DNA from: Pezicula radicicola
Lineage: Eukaryota > Ascomycota > Leotiomycetes > Helotiales > Dermateaceae
Direction: 5' to 3'
Length of the DNA: 64,000 nt
Assembly (NCBI GenBank): GCA_003008705.1
Contig: PDUO01000050.1
Span: 4,682-68,681, forward strand
Shown: positions 34,249 to 45,240 of the stretch, piece after piece
Numbering within the stretch: position 1 is the first letter of the stretch
Layout: the number at the start of each line of letters is the position of its first letter
The notes under the pieces: model-generated
Seen by the model: only the letters and a program-made list of their open reading frames with translations
Database searches by the model: none
What the model was told of the DNA's origin: nothing
Translations under genes and position numbers: made by a program

Positions 34249-35296
34249 TTACTGGTAGACTTTGACCGAGTTGATCAACCAGTAAGCATTCTGAAAGGCG
34301 CCTGGGTTGTACGCAACATAGTTGTTGCAGGTATCAGCATAAGAAGCACAAGAGCCACTCGACCACACAGCACCCGCCCAGCTACCACAGAAAGTAGTGT
34401 CAAAGACGATATTGTTGTTCTGGAACATGGTGTTAAAGTTGCAACCACTTCCAGTGAAGGTGGCTGTTGGTGTTCCCCAGTTCACAGTCTGAGGTGCTCC
34501 AGCTGTGATGTCGGCAGGAATAGATCCACGCTGGAAGAACCAGACGTAGATTCCCGTCGATGCCCATTGCATAGCATAAACGCCACCACCAACATTGTTA
34601 AAGCCAGTGCCGTAGCCGTTCGTGTTTGAGGTAGATACACTGCAACCTGTATTGGCATTATCTTGATTGCAGTTTGTTGTGAGGGTTGTTGTACCAGCAA
34701 TGGAGTTCACGTTCGACACGGTACAGCCAGCGGCTGTATGGAGAGTGATGGAATCAGTAGTTTGCATGTTGACTCCTTCAATGATACTATTCGAAGTTAG
34801 ATTCGGGCTAACGAAAATTTCAAACAAGAAGCTGCTTACTCTATCTCGCCACTTGCTGGCCAGTTTGGTCCGAACATCCAAAATGCCGGCCATCTATTTC
34901 AAAGGGTTAGGCCTTGTCATTTTAAAACGCTCAGTGAACTTACGTTCCGCAAATACCTCCTGGCATATGCGCAATATCTGCAATGAATAGTCCTTGGGTG
35001 TAAGCAATATCTGAAGTCAGACGGACTGATTTACGACCAGCAGTTGGATTGTAAGTGGTGTAGTCTACACCAAGATAGACCTGTCCATTTTGATAGCGGA
35101 CAAGATTTGCGCTTTCTGCGACAGGCTCTGAGACGTACTCGACGAACCCATTGGTTGGATCTGCTCCCGTGAAGAAGGTGAAATAGTCGAAGAAGTTGGA
35201 TGAATCGTATGTGTTAACAAGCGAGTAGCCGTGTGTAGTTCCGGCTATGGTTAGGAAGGCAGTAGCCAAGGATAGGAAGGAGTGTGATGGAAGCAT
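34249..35296 (-). CDS. GH16 endo-1,3(4)-beta-glucanase-like secreted enzyme
   Basis: Three exons (35296-34944, 34893-34840, 34786-34249) give 314 residues. A signal peptide (LSLATAFLTIAGTTHG) precedes a concanavalin-like jellyroll. The 54-base middle exon encodes most of the active-site segment. Splicing yields CGTWPAFWMFGPNWPASG followed by EIDIIEGV, the GH16 signature ExDxxE (E134 nucleophile, D136, E139 acid/base). Paired Cys residues lie in the C-terminal half (AGCTVS, NCNQ, TGCSVS, GCNF, FCGSW, SCASYADTCNN). Such enzymes cleave mixed or beta-1,3 glucans outside the cell, either plant-derived or in fungal wall remodelling. A TATA-like TTATATAA lies about 112 bases upstream of the start. 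Confidence 0.92.
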
Positions 35297-38112
35297 GGTT
35301 CCGGTAGGTGGGTATCAAAAGTTCTATGTACAAGAAGCGAAGCAAGGAGTGTGGTGAATAGTATGTGCTGTACTGGCAGTTTTCGGAAAGGGAAATGAAC
35401 AACATGTTATATAATGATTTCTCGAGTATTCCCTTCATCATTTCCAAAAGAGTTCTGCAAGGGAGTCGAAGGTCAAGTGGAGACATTGGCACCAGCTATA
35501 AGAGCATGGTCACTCAAAGCTATCACACAGAAGTGTGAAAGGAATAATCGAAGGGATTCGGACCTATTACGGTGGCATAGCAGTTCATTCCAACCTTGCT
35601 ATCAAGTCACCGGAGATAGGCTTGCTGTCTAGCAGTCCTGTTCTGTTGATGCCATAGGCGGATATTCTCCGCAGTCGGACGCATCCGGGCTCATTACCTC
35701 TAGATGGCCCTAGACCTTCTTGCGACCATTGGCCATTTCTTGTCGTTGGGAATGCTAGTCGAGATGGTCTGGGGTACAGTGGTACTGGCCGAGACCCAGA
35801 GCTCGATTTGAGCCCCTGCTTTGAAGCTTGTGATAGCGCTGAAGAATTAAAAAGCGCTTACTTGCAATGCAAATCAAAGAACGAGTCAGGAAACAAGGAA
35901 GGTGACTTAAGACTCCAGCTTGAAGTTCAATAATACAATGTATGGGCTTTGGAGGCAAGCCGCCATTACAACAATGACGGCTCTGTAACTCTGCCTAAAA
36001 CGGTAAGATCTCCATATGAATGACCCTGAGGAGGCTATAATATTACAAATATAATGAGTCTACCTAGAGTCTGCTTGCCAACGAGTGTACAGGATGATTT
36101 GCGCAACGTGTTAAAAAAGGCACGCGACTGTGCCGCCATGTGGTAGTGATTTGATCAGGGACTGGAGTTGCGAATGGTGATTGGTGTAGAAAGCTGAGAA
36201 CAAATTTCGGGAATTACAGAAGAGTGCCGGGGCCTCGAGTAAGTACATAATGCTTTAAGCATAAAACCCGGATCTCTGGGGATCAGCCTAAACAAGAGAT
36301 CTGGGATTGATCATTGGGACAGAAGGGATTTTTCTCCATCCAATCCCGTCTGTATATGATGCCAAGACGCAAGAACAGAGGTTGAATATGATCTGAAATT
36401 CTCTAGTCGTGCAGGGTAGGTATAATAGCGAAAAGTCAACTGTATAATAGCTTCCTCACTAATGAGTGCCGTGCTGACTGTCAAACTTCAGACGAGCCTT
36501 GCATCTCTCTGCACAACTTGCTGTGCCCCTATTGATGGGTCGAAGGAACAACCCCCGTTGACGATGAAGTGATGAAGTGATCCCGCACATAGTCAAAGGA
36601 ACGTTACTCGACGCAGACAGACATGTACGAGTAAGGGTCGAGGTACACAGAGTATTGCAACATCGACGGCTCGGCCCACGTGCCGAATGCATCTTCCTTG
36701 TGACTCGCCCCTGTGACGGAGATTCAACCACTTGGAGAAAAGAATCTGGACGGAGAGTCAAGAAGAGTCGAGAAGGGGAAGGCGGATGAGTAGTAGAATC
36801 GTAGAACAGAGGCTTCGGATATTATTTACGACAGGTACAGTACAGTAGAATGCTTCAAAGTCAAAGTCGATACGCGCCCTGGCCGCAGTTAGATGAAAGG
36901 TACTGTACAGTACGATATCTGCCGAGGGTTATGGTTATGGTTAAGGTTATGTTTTCAGAGGAAGAACCTGAGAGACGGAGGTCAGTGACCAACAGTACCG
37001 ACGACACAGCAGTCCAGTGTCGGTGGTCGGCCTTTACTTAGGCTTGCCGAGGATCTTTTGACTTTCCGTTCAACGACCATCTTTCTTCCCTCTTCTCTCT
37101 CCTTAAAACTTCAAACCCTCTACTCTTTCCATTACTCTTTTACCTGTTCTCCTCTCCTCTCTTCTCCTGTGTTGGGGGTGGACTGGCAACAGAGTCTCGA
37201 CGATGAACATCTAGACGACAAACGTGGTGAGCCTTGCTACCTCGAACGCCACACCTTAGTCGAAGCCGCAACTTACTCCAAGCCATCTTACCTGCTGTGC
37301 ACTAGTTTATCGCACTTTAACAATTATTCTACCGATCCTGCGACTTGCAAGTCCTAACGACCGTAGTCCTTCGACTTCCTCTGCATTGGAGGAACTTAAG
37401 AACCCCCCCAACAACACTCCCATCCGGCATGCGCCCGAATCAATTGAAGCAACTTGCACCTCGAAAGGCCGCAGGCACATCGATATACATATATATACTG
37501 GTGAATAGGTTCGGCTACAGACAGGAGCGGATCTCGTGGTTCCTTTCGCCACTGGAAGCCTTCCGAGAAGTCTCCAAAAGAGGATTTTGAACGCGGCGAA
37601 GGATTTCTCCCCAAAGATCTTTGTCAGTATCTCCGTACCAAGGGCCCCTTTCTGCTATGTCCAAGTAGACATACGAATACGCCCCTACGAGGTTCCCAGA
37701 TGCATAGTATTCGCAGGGCGCTGGAGATGAGCCATACATCATTGGTCCTTCATTCACAGCAGCGACCGGAAAGAGGTACTATCGTGGGTCGACATTACTC
37801 TGCCTCACCTTGGCATGCAGGAGATGTTGAACTCGGGATGTGGGCAGCAAGTGCGAGATATTCCCGATCATTAATTCTTCATTTTGTACATTTTCCCTGG
37901 CGATTTCTTTGGGCTGGCCAATATTATCAGTTTTTTTATCCGACACTGTACGTGGTCTCTTTACCATCCAGCGTCAAGAATTCTGTTGCTTTTATTCGAT
38001 ATTGTTGATCTTGTCTATGTTGTTAAAGTTGCTTTGATAGTTCAGTCCTCGATGCGTTTCTTAGTGTTGTTTCTCTGCCTTATCAGAACGGTTCATCCCA
38101 TTCACGGGTACA
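35297..38112. other. 2.8-kb intergenic region, no gene recognised
   Basis: Only short open frames of poor coding character occur. A pyrimidine-rich tract (about 37,058-37,165, coding sense plus) looks like a fungal promoter or 5' leader, but no gene follows it. A TACAGTAC-containing inverted pair is seen near 36,836-36,916. A non-coding RNA cannot be excluded. Confidence 0.4.
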
Positions 38113-38114
38113 TA

Positions 38115-38570
38115 CAGTACGTGGACATAAGTCTGTCGTATACCCTTATTTTATACTAAAACTTATACCTAATACTTTAAAGGTTGATAGTAAAGAAAGG
38201 GTAATTAATTAAAGTCTTTATACTAGATTTATTTATTTAATAGTTAAATATATTTTTCTATCTCTATATTAAAATTATAGGTAACTAGGATTAATTAATA
38301 GAGATTAGAAGTAAGAGGAGTATAGAATTTACTAGTTTTATACCTAAATTTACTTAAAATTTTATTATCCTAAATTATTTATTATTTCCTATAGTAACTA
38401 TTAGATATAATTAAAATCCAATATAGAAAAGTCTACTTTAAATATAAAAAATACTTACTAGTTAAATTTTTAGATATACTTATAGCCTAAGTTAAAGTTA
38501 TATAAGTAGATATACTAGGAGTGTTTTAGTGTAAAATAGGGGTATACAACAGACTTTTGTCCACCTACTG
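38115..38570. mobile_element. MITE with about 48-bp terminal inverted repeats
   Basis: The left end reads CAGTACGTGGACATAAGTCT and the right end, reversed, reads CAGTAGGTGGACAAAAGTCT. The match continues through GTATACCC and ACTAAAAC. TA lies immediately outside both tips (38,113-38,114 and 38,571-38,572). The 456-base interior is AT-rich and RIP-like, without coding capacity. CAGT-starting tips with a TA duplication fit the Fot1/pogo branch of Tc1/mariner. Confidence 0.8.
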
Positions 38571-39226
38571 TACAGGGCAGCTTGAGTTTCAAGTTTTAAG
38601 CTGCAAGTAGATTATTTATAATTATGTTGCTGGTCCTTATTTTTTGCAGGAGCAAACTTTGGTCATTGGCTGCGGCACTGAGAATTTGCGGAGCGTCGTC
38701 GTGTCCCCCGAGTCAGTGCACTCGATTTCTCCACAGCTTCTGAGTAGCGTCCACCACTCTCTTCTTTTTCTTCTCGAGGGGGGCATCATTCATTCAATAC
38801 AGATCTACCGCCAGTCCTTCCCCAGTCTGATTGGTCCCGTTGCATCTTTTCAAGCATAAGTATATGATTTAGCTTGATCCGATCTGGTTCCTGCTCAAAT
38901 GTTACGCGTGGCCCAGTGGAGGCTCTCACTCTTCTCGAGATGACTCGAGAAACTCCCAGTGAATCATGTTCTGGACATTGGTCATGTATTCGTACCAATT
39001 GTTGACTTGGCAGTCCATTGCAATCTTCCTCTGTCAAGCAAGAGACGGAAGAACGACACTCTGCAGATACCCTGGGTTGTGATCTCTAAATGTAGCCAGC
39101 TTGTTGCTTGGCCGTACAGATCTTGACTTGTATATAATCTAGTCTTCTCGACTGGTAATACTTCTCTTTTCACCTCAACCCACACTCGCTTCTCATTTCC
39201 TCGCTTCCTCGCTCCATACTCTCACT
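38571..39226. promoter_or_regulatory. Upstream region of the intradiol dioxygenase gene
   Basis: No gene was seen. A TATATAAT box at 39,131-39,138 is 88-95 bases before the start codon. A C/T-rich leader with repeated CTCGCTTC-type words lies between them, a common arrangement in strongly expressed secreted fungal genes. Confidence 0.5.
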
Positions 39227-40177
39227 ATGCATTTCTCATCTTTCCTCGCTCTTGGCGCTTTTGTTGCAGCAGTAGCCGCACACCCCGGGCCTCACCACCA
39301 ACTCGATCGCAAGGAGATCACTCGTCGCAGTGGCCTTTCAAAGCGATGCGAAGGCTCAGCTGCTGTCATGAACAAGAAGCGTTGGCTTAGAGATCAAGAG
39401 AAGCGCTCTCTTGCTGCTCGCAGCAACACAACTGTGACCATTACAACGGAGGCCCCATACTACGAGACAATTCAGAACGACACGTGTGTGTTGACCCCCG
39501 ACGTTACCACCGGACCTTACATCTGGCCACGATCGCAGCTTCTCCGCCAGGATATGTCTGAGAGCGAGGGAGGTGTACCATTGTATCTCGATATCGGCGT
39601 TCTTGATGTCAACACTTGCGAGCCTATGGAGGGGGTTCTTGTCGATCTCTGGCACTGCAACGCAACTGGCAGTTACTCCTCCTTCGACGCTCTCAGCCCT
39701 GACACTCCTTTCGCCGACCTGGTGGCATCGCTCAACAAAACCATCGGTCCTGGCCTTGATTTGCACACTGGAAACAGCACGTTCTTGCGCGGAATGTGGC
39801 CTACCGACTCTAACGGCATGATGGAAATGAAGACTGTTTTCCCTGGCTTTTACGTCGAGCGCACTATCCACATCCACGCCCAGGTACACACCAATTGGGT
39901 CGTCGGCATCAATGGCACTATCGTCTCCGACAACACCATCTCAACTGGTCAAATTTTCTTCGCCGAAGATTTGTCAGAGCAAATCATGGCTCTCGAACCT
40001 TATGCCAGCCACGATACCATCAACAGAACCACCAACTCTGTTGACGATATCTTCGCTGCTGAGAGCGCGGCTGGCTACAACCCAACCATGACTGTTGTGC
40101 CTTTGGATGGGAAGGATGTGGCCAATGGAATGGTCGCTTACATTACCTTGGGTGTTGATTCTACTGCATCATCATAA
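39227..40177 (+). CDS. Secreted intradiol ring-cleavage dioxygenase-like protein
   Basis: This is an intact single-exon gene of 316 residues. A clear signal peptide (FLALGAFVAAVAAHPGP) is followed by a basic region with KR sites (GLSKRC, QEKRS) that may be processed. The dioxygenase core has all non-haem iron ligands: Tyr98 in TTGPYIWP, Tyr209 in FPGFYVERT and His215/His217 in HIHAQVH, with Arg212 beside them. Intradiol enzymes split catechol-type rings between the two hydroxyl carbons to muconates. Secreted fungal versions are thought to attack lignin- or plant-phenol-derived catechols outside the cell. LWHCNATGSY and several NxS/T sites fit secretion. Neighbouring GH16 and GH74 genes suggest a plant-debris lifestyle. 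The natural substrate is unknown. Confidence 0.92.
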   Translation: MHFSSFLALGAFVAAVAAHPGPHHQLDRKEITRRSGLSKRCEGSAAVMNKKRWLRDQEKRSLAARSNTTVTITTEAPYYETIQNDTCVLTPDVTTGPYIWPRSQLLRQDMSESEGGVPLYLDIGVLDVNTCEPMEGVLVDLWHCNATGSYSSFDALSPDTPFADLVASLNKTIGPGLDLHTGNSTFLRGMWPTDSNGMMEMKTVFPGFYVERTIHIHAQVHTNWVVGINGTIVSDNTISTGQIFFAEDLSEQIMALEPYASHDTINRTTNSVDDIFAAESAAGYNPTMTVVPLDGKDVANGMVAYITLGVDSTASS

Positions 40178-40761
40178 GTGTTCATGCTTAGCGAGATTCA
40201 GTTTGAGCATGCAGTTAGCGGTTGAGGTGGAGTTGAACGGAAGCTTTGTATATAAATTCCGAATTCACTTTACATACATGTGATGGTTCCTATTATTTGT
40301 CACTTTGCATTGTGAGATTATGAATAGTTAAGTAACTACCAAGTAAAATGTTCCGGAAAGATTAAAATGTGTGTTAAGTAGAATCGATACAGGAAGCAAC
40401 ATATAGTGTGGCAAAGTTGTGTTGTATTCTATGTAGAACTAAGAGTGTCAAGATAGGCTTAGTTATAAAGAAAAGTTATCTAAGTATTCTACACACCACC
40501 TTATTGTTTAACAAACCTCTAAAATACATGAGGGAATTTTCAAGTCCACGCTGTAATATCTGAGTAATAACGAACAGCTTAAACTTGGATGTATTTCCAC
40601 CCCTTTCTGCATATCTGAAATAATACGACAATAGCAACAGCCCCCTAACATCCTAACGTTGAACTTCACAATTCGAAGATAAATTACAATCTCCAGACAA
40701 CAATATAACATCTTAGAAACGTACTTTAAGAAACGGATAATAAAAATAATCTTTTAGTGTA
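40178..40761. other. Intergenic, no gene seen
   Basis: AT-rich 3' flank of the dioxygenase gene with no open frame of note. Confidence 0.45.
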
Positions 40762-40769
40762 ATTAGGAC

Positions 40770-41638
40770 CAGTGTAGTTAGCAATATAACGATATATCAT
40801 ATCGATTGCGATAAACGATATTAGAAACCCAATATTGTAGTAATATAATATAATAATAGGTTTCCCTATATTACGATATATTGTCATATTGTGATATTGT
40901 TTACTAGTATTAGTAATGCCGTATACCAGGCTTCTGATTGGCCCTAGCACCTACAATGGTCCAGGAAACAGTTATTCTATTTCTTATTTGGTGACATGTC
41001 TTTTAAAGATATATAAACCCTCGATCACATTAAATATATTGCATATTGTGGAATTGCAGAATACGGTAAAAAATTATAAATAGAGGCTTGATTGCTTGCT
41101 CCTATTAGGTAGGAGACAAGTTAGGTTTATATATTAAAGGATTAGCTAACCCTAGAATGGGCCCAAATCCATACAAAATAAGGGATTTAAGGTGCCATTT
41201 CATTAACGTAAAAATAGTGCCATATTAAGCTAGAATAATCGGAATCAATATACGATTTCGGAGGGATCAGTGGGCGCCAGGGCCACTAGAAATAAAGATA
41301 TACAGAAACTATGTAATTATAGACCGACAAGATATCTTTGAAATAATTTTTGAAAATAGGGATATAGATAAGATTAAGAGCTTAGAGAATATAGAGGTTA
41401 GGAATAGAAATGTAGAGGTTAGGAATAGATATATAGATATAGACGATAGGAAGTTGGAATTGCTTGCAATCATGTAATTATATTGTTTATATTGTCTATA
41501 TTAACGATATATTAATAGCAGGATGATATCAACGTTCTTATATCGCAATAAAAACAATATTCGAAGTCCAATATCGTATTGTTGCAATATGATATCAAAG
41601 TGGCTAATATCGTATTGTTTGTATTGTTAACTACACTG
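40770..41638. mobile_element. hAT-like non-autonomous element with 8-bp target duplication
   Basis: The tips are CAGTGTAGTTAGCAATA on the left and, reversed, CAGTGTAGTTAACAATA on the right. Eight-base flanks ATTAGGAC (40,762-40,769) and GTTAGGAC (41,639-41,646) differ at one position by A/G, as a target-site duplication with one transition would. CAGTG tips with 8-bp duplications are diagnostic of hAT elements. Both subterminal regions are packed with CGATAT and CAATAT words, which resemble clustered transposase-binding repeats. The 869-base body has no transposase frame. Confidence 0.85.
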
Positions 41639-41646
41639 GTTAGGAC

Positions 41647-42271
41647 TTAGAATTTTACTTGATCTAGAGTGCAATTAATCTTGAGTTAAGTCGTTTATGA
41701 AGAGATTGTGAATCTTGAAGAAGTATAGGGGTAGGAGCTCGGAAAACGAGGTTTTTAACTTGAATTGAATAGTTGGATCTCAAGCTACAAAGCAACACTT
41801 TAGTGAATTGAATTATGTTTCATATTCTGAGAAGCAGCACTCTGCTAGCACAGCGGGGACAAGGGACTTCCCTAACATTATATATATCTATCCTCTGGAT
41901 GCTCGCTCAGGAAGACCATAGTTTCCCTTGTATTTTGAGAAATGACATAGTGGCAATATCGAAGTGTAATAGAAGTAACAGGAAACCCTACTAATAGTTT
42001 TCATGTACTTATAGAATTGTTGACACACTACACATAGCAACATTTTAAATAAATTGATTTAGTAACACATGGTAAAGCAGTGGCTATGATTAACACGCTA
42101 TAGAAGAAGTATCTTTAGATTGACTTGTTAAACTATTGACTCAGTAACTTAGTGATCTGTGTAATCGTTATAATGTTATTATACTAGAAGAGAAGCAATA
42201 CACTTCTTGGATTTGATTTGTGCTTAAAGTGCTCCTAGTCCATTAAATTGTTTAGTTGTTGCTAAATGGGA
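41647..42271. other. Intergenic, no gene seen
   Basis: AT-rich sequence between two repeats; nothing recognisable. Confidence 0.4.
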
Positions 42272-42545
42272 GATAATATATTGACGAATATATGGATCGG
42301 AAGTTAATTGAAAGTTGCTTGATTTCTATAGGTAGGAAAATGAGAGTATATATACACAAAAGAGAGTGAGTACTAAATCATGCATGAGCAACTTTTATAA
42401 CATCGGAGAAATAGTCTAAATATATGGGAAACGCTTAGAAGTCAACTGCCAGAATAATGCCGTTGGCTCATGTGTGGCATGAACTGAATATGGGGAAGAT
42501 TTATGGTTTCTGAACTGAGTGGCAATACTGATATATTTGGCAACA
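42272..42545 (+). repeat. Dispersed repeat family A, copy 2
   Basis: It matches 18,554-18,832 in the same orientation from ATTGACGAATATATGG to TATTTGGCAACA, but lacks the long (AT)n expansion and carries several single-base differences. The two copies lie 24 kb apart in unrelated contexts, so this is a mobile or dispersed element. Confidence 0.7.
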
Positions 42546-42814
42546 TTAGTAGAATGGTTACCAGATGCCTATATAGTTTAGCAAATTAGTTTGATATTCT
42601 GTGCTAAACTAAGAATGCTAAGATAGTCTCTACCTTGTTAGAAATGATTCTGTTTTTAAGATTTTATTGTCCTAGAGATACTTCTTCTTGCTCTTAGTGT
42701 TCGTTATATTCTTTTGTCTTATTGATATATTCTACACTTTACTTGCACAAGTCTATGTTTTATTTTGTTAAGGTAAGAGTAGGGATACTGCGGCTAGAAA
42801 GATAAGCTGTACAG

Positions 42815-42998
42815 ATTATTCCTTCTTATGAATATTAGCTATCTAAGCAGGGATTTAACACTCTACTTGTCTACAATCTCTTAATGCGTCTTAGAGGCAA
42901 ATAAAGGAAGTTTACTAGCTAGAACTACTCTGTTTGATCGATACCTTTATTGAACGTCCCTGTAGCCTAAGCCCTAAGCCAATATTCATAGGAAGGGA
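42815..42998 (+). repeat. Dispersed repeat family B, copy 2
   Basis: Partner of 26,615-26,800. This copy has more G and C, so it is the less RIP-altered of the two. Confidence 0.6.
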
Positions 42999-43469
42999 TA
43001 AAGCTAAAGAAGTCCATTAAATTTAGTTTTACACTAAGGATTATAAAGGGGAAATAACACTTGCATCTCCTCTACTATCGCCTAATTATACGGGTAACAG
43101 GAGATTATATAAGATATTTGCTGACTTTTATACTTTTATACTCTAGATATACTAAAAAAGCGCCACTTGCGTATAACTTAACTTTTTTATTGATTATTTA
43201 CTTTATTGTGCGAAAGTTTTGTGTCAGCTAATAGTATAAGTAATATAAATTTGTTATTATTGCCACCTTCGGCTGTTCTATCTAGTTGCGGAGTGAGCTT
43301 TCGGGCATTCCTAAAGGGGTAACTCCACCGTACCTGACTCTTTATATACAGCTCTTCTCGCAATTAAGTTTACAGCTTTGAGTCCCTTAAATCGCTTACA
43401 ATTAACGACTATTAGTCTACCAAGTTACCAAATAATTCAATCAGAAGCCATCTTCCGTCAGATCACTAC

Positions 43470-43780
43470 ATCTCCTTGAAGCATTCAATTCAGTTCAGTA
43501 CCTTCAATACCACTAAGCTCGGAAGACTTGGTCTTTACCAACAAGAATTGCTAGCTATAATGGCAACACACAACGGGGTTGCTATATTTAAGGTCCGAGA
43601 AGTACTCATTCGCAACGACATCTTCCTTGAATAGAAAACAAAGTACAACAAATTCACTTCTGGCAGTTAGCCCGGTGCCTGCAACACTGCTTAGTTCGGA
43701 GGATCAAATCTTTGCTAAAACAATTGGTAGTTATAATCGAGACCCACAAACGAGTTGCCACATGTAAGGTTTGAGCAATA
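43470..43780 (+). repeat. Diverged tandem duplication, about 170-bp offset
   Basis: The stretch around 43,508-43,605 (AAGCTCGGAAGACTTGGTCT and onward) repeats at about 43,680-43,780 (TAGTTCGGAGGATCAAATCT and onward). Both carry GCTA-TATAAT-GAGAC/GGCAAC-CACAA motifs and end in AAGGTYYGAG. In one frame both halves read LSSED-like words, so a decayed coding repeat is possible, but stops interrupt it. Confidence 0.5.
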
Positions 43781-44568
43781 CGACGTTACGACAGTATCTG
43801 TCTTCGACATCTTCAACAACGTCTCCTTGGTCTCTTATCAGACAGACACCAATAGCATGAACATGTGGATGGGTCTACACAGAAAGAAGGGTTGGGAATA
43901 GCAAGAAAGAGTTTCAAGTGCACTTAAAATCTTTTGTATTTGTGGGTAACTAGAACACGATTTACTAAATCATTCGTGCTCCTCTTGGCTAATCTGTACG
44001 TGAAATTGTAGGCTATGAAATGTATGCAACTCCGCGGAGATCTAACACAGTTCTGGCTTGCTACTGTAATAGCCTTTTCTAAAAGGGGACACCGGTTCCT
44101 GATTTCATGAGACTTTTGGCATTCGTCTCCCTTCTTCTCCCCATCACCCTTTACAGCCATTTACCATTACAAAGTGCAGCATGTAGACGGGTTTTGAAGA
44201 CCCGTCTCAGGTGGCTTCTACTCCACAGTAGGAACTATACTATCTTTGAACGTCGCCTCGAGACAACACCCGAGGTCCGATACGAACAGCGGTAGAAAGG
44301 ACACCGACGATAATACGACGATCCATGGGCTGGAAGTTCTTGGTATCTTTCGATCTAAAAGTCCTGACACTGTGGTGTGGAGATACGGACTAAAAGATAC
44401 CGGGCACCGAAACACATGTCGTGCTATCTTTTCCCTTTGGTACAAATCAGGCTCGGTGTACGGCTTCTTTCCCCCCGCTATATTCATTCTACTTACTTGA
44501 TCTCTTTAAGCACCTACTTAAAACGGCAGAAGCTCTGCTTACAACAACCAACATAAGCAATATACACG
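43781..44568. other. Upstream region of the lipocalin-like gene
   Basis: No convincing gene was found. Minus- and plus-strand open frames here overlap each other and lack domains. Confidence 0.4.
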
Positions 44569-45240
44569 ATGGGTCCCACGGTGCCTCCTATTCACGTGCG
44601 TGCACCCCCATCGTTCATCAAACAAACGCAAGATCCATCGTGGATATCCACTCCAAAAGATTGGCTCTACGGCGTCTGGCGAATGACATATACGTCCCAA
44701 AAATACTACTACGACAGTACGACCAACCTCACGATTCAGTATGCGCCCGTGCTAAATGGGAGCTGGCCGTGTGCTAATCAAGAGCTGGTCATGCTTAATC
44801 CCATTGCGGAGCCAAGACGCAATTACACAGCTTTTGGGATTGATAGCCCCATTCCTGGCCTGAATGACGCCTGGCTTGTGCAGTGTACTGGCCATCTAAG
44901 CGCAGTATCTGACCACGTTGCGTTCCTTGCCTGGGGTAGCGATCCTTCTCAAAGGGATTGGGTTGTGCTGTATTCAGCGCCCCTCCCAGGAGCTACAACT
45001 GGCCTACCGGCACAAGTGGCTATTATGTGTCGCAATGATGGACAAGGCCCAGATGTGCAGACAGTGGATGGGATCAAGGATGCGTTGCGTGGGCTTGGTG
45101 ATGCAGAGCTGTCAGCGATGGTGGACAATATGCATCCGTTGGCTCATGATAGTGGTTTATCGTCCGAGGAAGCTCAGAAACGTTTGGTGCCGTGTGGGTA
45201 CGGCGTGCTACAGAATGTTGATAGTTTGACACGGTTTTAA
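44569..45240 (+). CDS. Lipocalin-like uncharacterised fungal protein
   Basis: This is an intact single-exon frame of 223 residues. Near its start it reads WLYGVWRMTYTS, then TTNLTIQYAPV; a short W-x-V opening strand followed by an NLTIxY strand is what I associate with the fungal lipocalin-like family. Later strands include NDAWLVQCTGHL, HVAFLAWGSD and RDWVVLYSAPLPG. The family normally forms a small beta-barrel binding a hydrophobic ligand. No signal peptide is visible at ATG 44,569. The C-terminal third is more helical and acidic (LGDAELSAMVDN). It stands alone between repeat-rich regions. The function is unknown and the fold assignment is tentative. Confidence 0.65.
   Translation: MGPTVPPIHVRAPPSFIKQTQDPSWISTPKDWLYGVWRMTYTSQKYYYDSTTNLTIQYAPVLNGSWPCANQELVMLNPIAEPRRNYTAFGIDSPIPGLNDAWLVQCTGHLSAVSDHVAFLAWGSDPSQRDWVVLYSAPLPGATTGLPAQVAIMCRNDGQGPDVQTVDGIKDALRGLGDAELSAMVDNMHPLAHDSGLSSEEAQKRLVPCGYGVLQNVDSLTRF

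Noticed and set aside
36459..38159. Many short frames in the 2.8-kb intergenic region
   Set aside because: None reads like a protein; both strands give similar lengths in the same places.
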